This document shows positions 1 to 6,523 of a stretch of 9,833 nucleotides of DNA, in pieces. The notes beneath the pieces are model-generated. The model was not told the origin of the DNA. It ran no database searches and worked only from the letters and a program-made list of their open reading frames with translations. Made by a program: the position numbers and the translations under genes. The first letter of the stretch is position 1. Every line of letters starts with the position of its first letter. This DNA comes from an uncultured Eubacteriales bacterium (GTDB lineage: Bacteria; Bacillota; Clostridia; Oscillospirales; Acutalibacteraceae): NCBI GenBank assembly GCA_900317215.1, contig ONFW01000123.1:1-9833 (forward strand). Reading direction: 5' to 3'.

Positions 1-288
1 AGAATTACCCTCTGCGGCAAGGTTATTGCTCTTTGTGTAATTGGTCGACTGATTGCCTCCGTGAAGGGAGCCTATCCACGTTGCCCACGCAGTGAGAAGG
101 GCGGTGATTCCGAGAAATATAGCGGTGATTATCTCGATCTTGTTAGAAGAAAAGAACTTCTTCTTTCCCTTGCCCTTATCCTTTGCTTCTCCGGCTGTAT
201 CAGCTACAGCAGCTTCCTGCTCAGCAGCCGCTTCATTGGTTTCGGGCTCTTCAGTCACGGCCTCCTGATCTTTTTTCTTTTCAGACAT
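1..288 (-). CDS. Membrane protein of unknown function, N-terminal part (runs off the left edge)
   Basis: The frame is open from an ATG (complement of 286-288) to base 1, giving 96 codons without a stop. A strong Shine-Dalgarno CGGAGG (complement of about 295-300) lies 6-7 nt upstream of the ATG. Residues 1-48 form a hydrophilic tail, rich in Glu and Ala and then Lys/Gly, with no signal-peptide character. A hydrophobic segment at about 51-74 (IITAIFLGITALLTAWATW) should cross the membrane. It is followed by a polar stretch, GSLHGGNQSTNYTKSNNLAAEGNS. I recognise the general look of this type (charged cytoplasmic tail, one helix, then a Gly/Asn-rich segment) from clostridial hypothetical proteins, but I cannot name a family or function. 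It is transcribed divergently from nspC and has its own promoter. The rest of the protein is outside the window. Confidence 0.8.
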   Translation of the reverse strand, partial: MSEKKKDQEAVTEEPETNEAAAEQEAAVADTAGEAKDKGKGKKKFFSSNKIEIITAIFLGITALLTAWATWIGSLHGGNQSTNYTKSNNLAAEGNS

Positions 289-337
289 AATATACCTCCG
301 TTGTTTTTAATATGACCCAATTTACAGAGTCACGGGA

Positions 338-366
338 ATTATAGCATATTCCGACACAAAATGCAA
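338..366 (-). promoter_or_regulatory. Sigma-A-type promoter for the left-edge membrane protein
   Basis: On the minus strand, -35 TTGCAT (complement of 361-366) is followed by a 17-nt spacer and -10 TATAAT (complement of 338-343), which also has an upstream TG (TGcTATAAT, extended -10). The expected transcript start is near 331, giving a leader of about 43 nt before the ATG at 288. The hexamers are read directly; promoter activity is inferred. Confidence 0.8.
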
Positions 367-401
367 TCTCATAAGAAAAAAAGCCGCAGCTTCCTCGAGC
401 A

Positions 402-590
402 TGCAGGCAGGGCAGAAAACACACTAAGGCTCAGTCAGGCCGTATTGTTGCAGTGGGGACTCGGCATAGATCAAAGCTCCTGCATTGATACTGCTTCTGC
501 CTGACAGAATGAACGCCGCAAAGATAAGTGACCGAGCCGGCAGACTAAACCGGGGAGCCCCTTTTTCGCCGGAAAGGTGGCTCCCCAGCG
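402..590. other. GC-rich structured non-coding block between divergent promoters
   Basis: No credible gene is present here, but self-complementarity is extensive. GTCAGGC (434-440) pairs with GCCTGAC (499-505). Nested inside, GCAGT (450-454) pairs with ACTGC (490-494), and ATCAA (470-474) pairs with TTGAT (485-489). A separate 13-bp hairpin sits at 552-586. The block lies upstream of both flanking -35 boxes, so it should not be part of either flanking mRNA leader. It could be an independent small RNA, a degenerate dispersed repeat, or the relic of a gene. I could not match it to T-box, 6S, SRP, RNase P, tmRNA or common riboswitch cores. Strand is undetermined because the helices work on both strands apart from G-U pairs. 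Confidence 0.45.
552..586. repeat. 13-bp hairpin (inverted repeat) without a T-tract
   Basis: GGGGAGCC (552-559) pairs with GGCTCCCC (579-586). The stem continues as CCTTT (560-564) with AAAGG (573-577), with one bulged T at 578 and an 8-nt loop (565-572). No run of T follows on either strand, so it is not a standard intrinsic terminator. GGGGAGCC/GGCTCCCC arms recall dispersed palindromic repeats of gut Clostridia; that comparison is from memory and not tested here. Confidence 0.65.
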
Positions 591-603
591 GACACCTCTG
601 CGG

Positions 604-632
604 TTGCAATTGATAAGGATTAATGGTAGAAT
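604..632 (+). promoter_or_regulatory. Sigma-A-type promoter for the nspC operon
   Basis: TTGCAA (604-609), a 17-nt spacer and TAGAAT (627-632) form a near-consensus promoter. The expected start is about 639-640, giving a leader of roughly 26 nt that contains the AAAGGAGGT ribosome binding site (651-659). The leader is too short to hold a riboswitch, so the structured block upstream is not part of this mRNA unless another promoter lies further left. Confidence 0.75.
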
Positions 633-665
633 ATAGGGGTCAAAGCAGAAAAAGGAGGTCGAATT

Positions 666-1811
666 ATGGATAATGAAAAAAGGAAAGCTCTGCTTTCTCT
701 TCCAACGCCGTGCTATGTTATCGACGAGGCGGCTCTTATCTCTAACCTTGAGGTTTTAAGAAGGGTAGAACAGGAATCAGGCTGTCACGTTCTTCTGGCA
801 CAGAAGGCTTTTTCGGCTTATCATGTCTATCCGCTTATTGCAAAGTATATCAGCGGAACAACGGCAAGCGGGCTTTTTGAGGCAAGGCTTGCCCATGAGG
901 AAATGGGCAGCAGACAGATACATGTTTTTTCTCCTGCTTACAAGGATGAGGAATTTGATGAGCTGGCGGATATATGTGACCATATCGTGTTCAACTCCTT
1001 TTCTCAGTGGAAGCGTTTCAGAGAAAAGGCACTTTCTCATAACAATGTATCCTTCGGGCTCAGGATAAATCCGGAGTATTCCGAAATAGAAACCAGAATA
1101 TATGACCCCTGCGCCGAGGGCTCACGCCTTGGGATCACCGTGGAAGGCTTTGAGGAAAATGAGCTTGACGGGATCAGCGGTCTGCATTTTCACACTATGT
1201 GTGAGCAGGGCGCAGATACTCTTGCGAGAACACTTGACGCAGTTGAGGAAAATTTCGGGAAATATCTATATAATATGAAATGGATAAATTTCGGCGGAGG
1301 ACATCATATAACCAGAGAGGGCTATGATGTTGAGCTGCTGATCTCCTGCATTAAACGCATCAAAGAAAAATACGGACTTGAGGTTTATATCGAGCCGGGA
1401 GAGGCTGTCGCGTTGAATGCAGGATATCTTGTATGTTCCGTGCTGGACAGAACAAAAAACGGAATGGAGATCGCCGTTGTAGATACATCTGCAGCATGTC
1501 ATATGCCTGATGTTCTTGAAATGCCCTACAGACCCTATATAATAGGCTCGGGTATGCCCTTTGAGCTGAAATACACCTACAAGCTCGGCGCACCGACCTG
1601 TCTTGCCGGAGATATTATAGGAGACTACTCCTTTGACGAGCCTCTCAGCATAGGAGACAAGCTGATATTTACGGATATGGCTATCTATTCTATGGTGAAG
1701 AACAATACCTTCAACGGTATGCCCTTGCCCTCAATATTTCTGCTTGATAAAAACGGGCAGACACAGCTTCTGAAAAAATTCGGATATGAGGATTTCAAGA
1801 GTCGTCTTTGA
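666..1811 (+). CDS. nspC: Carboxynorspermidine/carboxyspermidine decarboxylase
   Basis: This is a PLP-dependent decarboxylase of the alanine-racemase fold type III. It converts carboxyspermidine or carboxynorspermidine to spermidine or norspermidine, the last step of the aspartate-semialdehyde route to polyamines in the cytoplasm. The length of 381 residues is normal for NspC and shorter than LysA. The N-terminus has the family signature TPCYVID (14-20). The PLP-binding lysine is K47 in LLAQKAFS. HFHTMCE (174-180), the phosphate-binding GGGHH (210-214) and EPGE (243-246) follow, and the C-terminal CLAGD (312-316) supplies the second-subunit Cys/Asp of the active site. The ATG is fixed by AAAGGAGGT 6-7 nt upstream. 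It is the first gene of a probable four-gene operon; the next start is 36 nt downstream. The partner dehydrogenase (CASDH/Lys1-like) is not in the window. LysA is the alternative, but length and motifs favour NspC. Confidence 0.92.
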   Translation: MDNEKRKALLSLPTPCYVIDEAALISNLEVLRRVEQESGCHVLLAQKAFSAYHVYPLIAKYISGTTASGLFEARLAHEEMGSRQIHVFSPAYKDEEFDELADICDHIVFNSFSQWKRFREKALSHNNVSFGLRINPEYSEIETRIYDPCAEGSRLGITVEGFEENELDGISGLHFHTMCEQGADTLARTLDAVEENFGKYLYNMKWINFGGGHHITREGYDVELLISCIKRIKEKYGLEVYIEPGEAVALNAGYLVCSVLDRTKNGMEIAVVDTSAACHMPDVLEMPYRPYIIGSGMPFELKYTYKLGAPTCLAGDIIGDYSFDEPLSIGDKLIFTDMAIYSMVKNNTFNGMPLPSIFLLDKNGQTQLLKKFGYEDFKSRL

Positions 1812-1833
1812 GAATACTACTTTGAGAATACTA
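1806..1833 (+). repeat. Perfect 14-bp tandem duplication over the nspC stop codon
   Basis: CTTTGAGAATACTA occurs at 1806-1819 and again, directly abutting, at 1820-1833. The first copy contains the nspC TGA (1809-1811). The second copy lies in the intergenic gap, just ahead of the ribosome binding site of the next gene. It looks like a recent slippage duplication that lengthened the gap. Confidence 0.9.
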
Positions 1834-1847
1834 AGTGAGGAGCATTT

Positions 1848-2777
1848 ATGGGAGAAAATTTCATCACAGTAGGCACTCAGGTGCTTGAGCTGTTTATATT
1901 GATCGCCGTGGGGTACTTGTGCGGCAGGATAAGAATTCTTAATGATAAGACCGTAAGGTCAATAACCGATATAGTGCTGTATATAGTCTGCCCCTGCGTT
2001 ATAGTTGAAAACTTTATCAGACCCTTTGATACGGATATGCTCGGCGGTCTGCTGACTGCCGCCGCCGCCGCTATGTGTATACATATCGTCTCGGCTGTTA
2101 TCGCCATGCTTGTTTTTCATGACAAAAAGCCCGAAAGAAACAGAGTATACAGATTTGCGGTGATCTTCTCAAACTGCGGATATATGTCACTGCCGATGCA
2201 GCAGGCGATACTCGGCTCTGACGGAGTATTCTTCGGAGCTGTATATATCGTAATATTCAACATCGTAATGTGGACCTTCGGCGTCTGGCTATCAAGCGGA
2301 GACAGAAGCTCGCTCTCAGTAAAAAAGATAATACTGAACCCGTGTATCATAGGCATGGCGGTCGGCTTTGTGATATTCCTCACCTCTCTCCCCGTGCCTG
2401 AAATAATCGAAAAGCCTGTGGGCTTTTTAGCAAGCCTCAACACTCCGCTTCCTATGATGATAGTAGGCTACTATCTCTCCCAGACCAGGCTTACAGACGC
2501 CTTCAAGGACGGAAAGGGGTTTATCTGCGTGCTGTTCAGGCTTATCGTGATACCTCTTTTAGCTTTTGGCGGAATGATGCTCTGCGGCATAAGAGGCACT
2601 GTTCTGATGACCTGCGTTATTGCCGCTTCTGCACCGGCTGCCGCAGCGACAACGATGTTCGCTGCCAAATTTGACAACGATGCAAAGCTCTCGGTCAATC
2701 TTGTCACGCTTTCTACTCTGCTCTCTGTATTGACAATGCCGCTTATAGTAGGATTTGCAAGAACGGTGGGCGGATGA
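1848..2777 (+). CDS. AEC-family (auxin efflux carrier-like) permease
   Basis: This is a polytopic inner-membrane transporter of the AEC/Mem_trans family (bile/arsenite/riboflavin transporter superfamily fold). Bacterial members export or import organic acids such as malate; the substrate here cannot be read from sequence. The protein has 309 residues, usual for the family. Hydrophobic segments run almost end to end, starting with LELFILIAVGYLCGRIRIL. The N-terminal half has the family's VLYIVCPCVIVENF stretch with a conserved Pro (about 42-56), then FSNCGYMSLPM in the middle, and an Ala-rich helix, AASAPAAAATTMFAAKF, in the C-terminal half. GTGAGGAG (1835-1842) lies 5 nt ahead of the ATG. It lies 36 nt after nspC and 24 nt before ligA. 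The pairing with nspC could hint at transport linked to polyamine metabolism, but this is only proximity. Confidence 0.88.
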   Translation: MGENFITVGTQVLELFILIAVGYLCGRIRILNDKTVRSITDIVLYIVCPCVIVENFIRPFDTDMLGGLLTAAAAAMCIHIVSAVIAMLVFHDKKPERNRVYRFAVIFSNCGYMSLPMQQAILGSDGVFFGAVYIVIFNIVMWTFGVWLSSGDRSSLSVKKIILNPCIIGMAVGFVIFLTSLPVPEIIEKPVGFLASLNTPLPMMIVGYYLSQTRLTDAFKDGKGFICVLFRLIVIPLLAFGGMMLCGIRGTVLMTCVIAASAPAAAATTMFAAKFDNDAKLSVNLVTLSTLLSVLTMPLIVGFARTVGG

Positions 2778-2801
2778 ATCAGCCTTAAAGGAGGAAATGA
2801 A

Positions 2802-4802
2802 ATGGATATAAATGAGATCAAGGCAAGGGCGGAGCAGCTTCGCTCTGAGATACTTTATCATAACAAGCGTTATTACAATGAGGATTCGCCCGAGATCAGC
2901 GACTATGAATATGATATGCTTCTCAGGGAGCTTGAGAATATCGAAAGTGAGCACCCTGAGCTGATGACCCCCGACTCTCCCACTCAGCGTGTCGGCGGAG
3001 AGGCGGCTGAAAGATTTTCTCCGGTGGAGCATGCTGTGCCAATGGAGAGCCTTCACGATTCATTCTCTCACGATGAGATAAGAGACTTTGACAGAAGAGT
3101 CAGGGAAGCATCTCCTTCGCCTGTTTATATCGTTGAGCCGAAAATAGACGGTCTTTCGGTATCTGCGGAATACAGAAACGGTATCTTTGTGCGAGGCTCC
3201 ACAAGAGGAGACGGCCTTGTAGGAGAGGATATAACCGAAAACCTTAAAATGATACGCTCCCTGCCAATGAAGCTGAACAAGCCTCTGCCCTATCTTGAGG
3301 TCAGAGGCGAGGTGTATATGTCCGTAGAAAGCTTTGAAAGGATCGTTGCAGCTCAGGAGGAAAGGGACGAAAAGCCCTTTAAAAACCCGAGGAATGCCGC
3401 CGCAGGCTCTCTGAGACAAAAGGATGCGAGAGTAACAAAGGAAAGAGAGCTGGACATCTTTGTGTTCAATATCCAGCAGCTTGAAGGAGAGGCGCTGAAC
3501 AGCCACAGACAGTCCCTTGAATATCTCAGGGAGCTGGGCTTTACCGTTCTTCCGTTTTATTACGAATGTAAGGATGCCGATGAGGTAATAGAGCGTATTG
3601 AGGAGATCGGCAGCCGCAGAGGTGAGCTTGCTTTTCAGATAGACGGAGCCGTGATAAAGCTTGACGACCTCGGGCAGCGCAAAATACTCGGCAGCACGGC
3701 GAAATTCCCGAAATGGGCTGAGGCATATAAATATCCGCCCGAGGAAAAGGAGACGGAGCTGCTCGACATAGAGATAAATGTCGGGAGAACAGGTGTTCTG
3801 ACTCCTACTGCGATACTTGCGCCGATAACTCTTGCTGGCACAACCGTCAGCCGTGCCACCCTGCACAATGAGGATTTTATCACTGAAAAGGGCATACGCA
3901 TAGGAGACACTGTGGTGCTTAGAAAGGCAGGAGAGATAATTCCCGAGGTGGTATCCGTCTCAAAGCACAGAGAAGGCTCACAGCCGTACAGAATGCCGAG
4001 GCTTTGTCCCTCCTGCGGCTCACCTGTTGCATACGAAAACGGAGAGGCAGCGCTTCGCTGCACCAACACCGACTGCCCTGCTCAGCTTATGAGGCACATG
4101 ATACACTTTGTTTCCCGTGACGCTATGGATATAGACGGTCTTGGAGAAAGGGTGCTTGCAACGCTGTGCGAAAAGGGTCTTATCCGTTCTCCGCTTGATC
4201 TGTACCGTCTGACAAGGGAGGATATTCTTACCCTTGAAAAGAAAAAGGACAAATCCGCCGATAATCTGATAAGGTCTATAGAAGCCTCAAAGGGCAATGA
4301 TCTGTACAGGATAGTCTTTGCCCTCGGTATCAGGCATATAGGTCAGAAGGCAGCAAAGCTTCTTGCCGACAGATTTGTGACCCTTGACGCTATCGCCTCT
4401 GCGAGTGTTGAGGAGATCGCTTCTATTGAAGGCTTTGGCGAGATAATGGCGGAAAGCACGGCGGCTTATTTTGCTCTTGACGAGAGCAAAAAGCTTGTTG
4501 AGGAGATCAAGGCGCTGGGGATAAACACAAGAGTGCTGAATGAAAAAAAGCCGATCTCCGGAGAAAATCCTTTTTCGGGAAAGACCTTCGTTATCACAGG
4601 TACTCTGCCGAGCTATAAAAGAACCGAGGCTGCTGAAATAATTGAATCCCTTGGAGGAAAGGTCGCTTCAAGCGTATCCAAAAAGACTGATTATGTTCTT
4701 GCCGGAGAGGAAGCAGGCAGCAAGCTGACAAAGGCTCAGGCTCTCGGAATAAAGATCATTGACGAGAAGGAATTTGAAAAAATGAAAAATCCTGTGATTT
4801 GA
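2802..4802 (+). CDS. ligA: NAD-dependent DNA ligase LigA
   Basis: LigA seals nicks in DNA using NAD+ during replication and repair. The 666 residues match the usual full length and all domains are present in order. Domain Ia (YYNEDSPEISDYEYD, 24-38) binds the NMN moiety. The adenylation domain has the catalytic lysine K114 in KIDG (114-117), then EVRGE (166-170) and DGAVIK (281-286). The OB fold follows (VGRTGVLTPTA, about 327-337). A four-Cys zinc finger uses C402, C405, C420 and C425. Helix-hairpin-helix motifs lie at about 505-560 (GIRHIG, EGFGE), and a C-terminal BRCT domain at about 588-666 (FSGKTFVITG, then TDYVLAGEEAGSK). AAAGGAGG (2787-2794) sits 7 nt before the ATG. It sits inside the nspC-clc gene string, not next to pcrA as in many Bacillota. 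No defects were seen. Confidence 0.98.
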   Translation: MDINEIKARAEQLRSEILYHNKRYYNEDSPEISDYEYDMLLRELENIESEHPELMTPDSPTQRVGGEAAERFSPVEHAVPMESLHDSFSHDEIRDFDRRVREASPSPVYIVEPKIDGLSVSAEYRNGIFVRGSTRGDGLVGEDITENLKMIRSLPMKLNKPLPYLEVRGEVYMSVESFERIVAAQEERDEKPFKNPRNAAAGSLRQKDARVTKERELDIFVFNIQQLEGEALNSHRQSLEYLRELGFTVLPFYYECKDADEVIERIEEIGSRRGELAFQIDGAVIKLDDLGQRKILGSTAKFPKWAEAYKYPPEEKETELLDIEINVGRTGVLTPTAILAPITLAGTTVSRATLHNEDFITEKGIRIGDTVVLRKAGEIIPEVVSVSKHREGSQPYRMPRLCPSCGSPVAYENGEAALRCTNTDCPAQLMRHMIHFVSRDAMDIDGLGERVLATLCEKGLIRSPLDLYRLTREDILTLEKKKDKSADNLIRSIEASKGNDLYRIVFALGIRHIGQKAAKLLADRFVTLDAIASASVEEIASIEGFGEIMAESTAAYFALDESKKLVEEIKALGINTRVLNEKKPISGENPFSGKTFVITGTLPSYKRTEAAEIIESLGGKVASSVSKKTDYVLAGEEAGSKLTKAQALGIKIIDEKEFEKMKNPVI

Positions 4803-4815
4803 GGCTGATCTGAGG

Positions 4816-6084
4816 ATGTTAAAAAAATTTGTTAAGGCTTATTCAAAAAAGCTGTCTCATCATACCCTGAGATTTTTAAAATGGTCGCTCGTTTCTATAC
4901 TTACAGGGCTGTTTGTAGGAGCAATCAGCACATTGTTTTCTTTTCTGCTCAAATGCGCCGGGGATTTCCGCGAGGAGCATGACTTTATTATTCTTTTTCT
5001 TCCCCTCGGCGGTCTTGTGACGGTATTCCTTTACAGCTTTTTCAGGTATAAAAACGACAAAGGCACCAATCTTGTTTTATCCACTATCCACGCAAAAAGC
5101 GAGATACCCTTTCGTATGGCTCCGCTGATATTCATTACTACAATAATAACTCACCTGTTCGGAGGCTCCGCAGGCAGAGAAGGCGCAGCACTTCAGCTTG
5201 GCGGAAGCCTTGGCAATCAGCTTGGAAGGTGGTTCCGCTTTGACGACGCCGACAAGCGCGTTGTCGTTTTGTGCGGAATGACCGCAGCCTTTTCTGCTGT
5301 TTTCGGCACTCCCATGGCGGCGGTAATGTTTTCTCTTGAGGTAGTGAGCGTAGGCGTGATGTATTATGCGGCGCTTCTTCCCTGTGTGTTCTCATCATTG
5401 ATAGCTTCATACTTTTCTTCGCTTTTCGGACTCAAGGAGCACGCCTTCGGTGAGCTTGTCTTTCCTCGTCTGAGCTTTCTCAGCGCCTTTGAGACTATCC
5501 TGCTCTCAGGGCTTTGCGCCCTGCTGAGCATATTGTTCATTGTGTTCCTGCATTGGACGGGTGATTTTTTCAGAAAATATCTGAAAAACCCGTATATCAG
5601 GATCTTCTCGGCAGGCTGCTTCATCGTTCTTTTCACCTATCTTCTCAACACAAGGGACTACAACGGAGCCGGTATTGAGGTAATAGCAAGGGCGGTCAAC
5701 AAAGGCGAGGCTGTCCCCTATGCCTTCATTCTTAAAATGATATTTACAGCCGTAACCATAGAGGCAGGCTTCCGCGGAGGAGAGATAGTACCCTCGTTCT
5801 TTATAGGCGCGACCTTCGGCTGCACCTTCGGTAGCATGATCGGCTTCTCACCTGCCTGCTGCGCCGCTATAGGTCTTATCGCAATGTTCTGCGGAGTAAC
5901 CAACTGTCCGATAACCTCTTTGCTGATAAGCTTTGAGCTTTTCGGGGCAAGCGGAGTTTATTATTATATGATCGCAATAGCCGTGAGCTACTTTATGTCG
6001 GGATATTACGGGCTTTATAAGGATCAGACTATCGTATATTCAAAATACAGAACAAAGTTTCTTAACAGAAGAACAAGACAATAA
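4816..6084 (+). CDS. ClC-family anion channel/antiporter with non-canonical selectivity motif
   Basis: This is an inner-membrane ClC protein, which moves halide or other anions, often in exchange for protons. It has 422 residues without C-terminal CBS domains. GREGAALQLGG (120-130) carries the gating glutamate E122. GFRGGEIVPSFFIGA (318-332) is the conserved second anion-site loop, and GMTAAFSAVFGTPMAAVMFSLE (154-175) is the typical helix after the gate. The canonical GSGIP loop, expected about 40 residues before E122, reads GTNLV (83-87), so the chloride-coordinating serine is absent. GREGP is also altered to GREGA. Similar changes mark the fluoride/proton CLC-F clade, but fluoride specificity is not proven. 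The start follows GAGG directly (4812-4815); a second GAGG at 4801-4804 overlapping the ligA stop, 11 nt upstream, may be the real ribosome site. It starts 13 nt after ligA, so it is probably cotranscribed. Confidence 0.9.
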   Translation: MLKKFVKAYSKKLSHHTLRFLKWSLVSILTGLFVGAISTLFSFLLKCAGDFREEHDFIILFLPLGGLVTVFLYSFFRYKNDKGTNLVLSTIHAKSEIPFRMAPLIFITTIITHLFGGSAGREGAALQLGGSLGNQLGRWFRFDDADKRVVVLCGMTAAFSAVFGTPMAAVMFSLEVVSVGVMYYAALLPCVFSSLIASYFSSLFGLKEHAFGELVFPRLSFLSAFETILLSGLCALLSILFIVFLHWTGDFFRKYLKNPYIRIFSAGCFIVLFTYLLNTRDYNGAGIEVIARAVNKGEAVPYAFILKMIFTAVTIEAGFRGGEIVPSFFIGATFGCTFGSMIGFSPACCAAIGLIAMFCGVTNCPITSLLISFELFGASGVYYYMIAIAVSYFMSGYYGLYKDQTIVYSKYRTKFLNRRTRQ

Positions 6085-6449
6085 TCGGCGCAGTGCCTGC
6101 GCTCTCAATTCGCGGCCACGCTCGCTGCGCTCGCTTACTTCATAAGCGTATTTCATTTCAAAGCCGCGCCATAACATCGTGAAGAAGGCTGTTGTATCAA
6201 AACACGACAGCGGAGGCACTCCGCCATGGTCTGCGAGGCGGTGGATTATCTGAAAAAGCTGCTGAGTTATAAATCGTCCCGTGCGGTCACGCACTGCCTA
6301 TTTTTATTGTGTATGCTCAACTAAGGTCGGCACGGAGAAAACACACCGCCCGAGCAGACCTTTAAGGTCTGCGAGGCGGTGGTACGCTCAAAAAACTGCT
6401 GCGTCAAACCACGACAGCGGAGGCACTCCGCCGGTCACGCACTTTAGCA
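6085..6449. repeat. Non-coding mosaic of palindromes and shuffled repeat modules
   Basis: About 365 bp with no credible gene. Hairpins: GCGCAG/CTGCGC with a 3-nt loop (6088-6102), CGCTT/AAGCG (6132-6148), GCGGAG/CTCCGC with loop GCA (6210-6224, repeated at 6417-6431), GTGCG/CGCAC (6281-6294), and CAGACCT/AGGTCTG (6355-6371). CGCTCGCT is repeated at 6119-6126 and 6128-6135. Module A (6197-6225 and 6404-6432) matches at 28 of 29 positions. Module B (6228-6244 and 6366-6382) matches at 17 of 17, and module C (6284-6295 and 6432-6443) at 12 of 12. The order is A-B-C in the first set and B-A-C in the second. None of the hairpins has a good T-tract, so no clear terminator for the clc operon is visible. 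Confidence 0.8.
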
Positions 6450-6478
6450 TTGCATAAAAGTCCGTTTTAGGTTATAAT
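6450..6478 (+). promoter_or_regulatory. Sigma-A-type promoter for the dCMP deaminase-family gene
   Basis: TTGCAT (6450-6455), a 17-nt spacer and TATAAT (6473-6478). These are the same hexamers and spacing as the promoter at 338-366. The expected start is near 6485, giving a leader of about 40 nt. The promoter begins directly where the repeat mosaic ends. Confidence 0.82.
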
Positions 6479-6523
6479 CAGCATATAGGCATATCATATT
6501 ATAAGATCAGGGAGTGAGACAAA

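Noticed and set aside
420..600. Known structured RNA (T-box, 6S, SRP, RNase P, tmRNA, c-di-GMP, cobalamin or other riboswitch)
   Set aside because: GGTGG followed by AGCGG at 576-590 only faintly resembles a T-box. No antiterminator, terminator or conserved core of any of these families could be read, so no family name was assigned.
424..609. A 61-codon minus-strand reading frame in the structured block
   Set aside because: It begins at a TTG lying in the -35 box of the nspC promoter, has no ribosome binding site, and its composition reflects the GC-rich hairpins.
2559..3866. Long minus-strand reading frames opposite the permease and ligA
   Set aside because: They are shadows of strongly conserved plus-strand genes, with no ribosome sites and no recognisable domains.
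4700..4816. A fluoride riboswitch ahead of the ClC gene
   Set aside because: The gene starts 13 nt after ligA and the upstream sequence is coding. No crcB-type motif was recognised.
6040..6294. An 84-codon minus-strand reading frame overlapping the clc 3' end
   Set aside because: No ribosome binding site. The Ser-Glu-Arg-rich stretch comes directly from the CGCTCGCT repeats, so it is a repeat artefact.
6281..6310. GTGCG/CGCAC hairpin followed by ATTTTTATT as a terminator of the clc operon
   Set aside because: The T-run starts several bases after a short 5-bp stem, and the hairpin belongs to the repeated modules. It is possible but not supported as a terminator.
6085..6449. CRISPR array
   Set aside because: The repeats are irregular in length, order and spacing, with only two copies each and no cas genes nearby.
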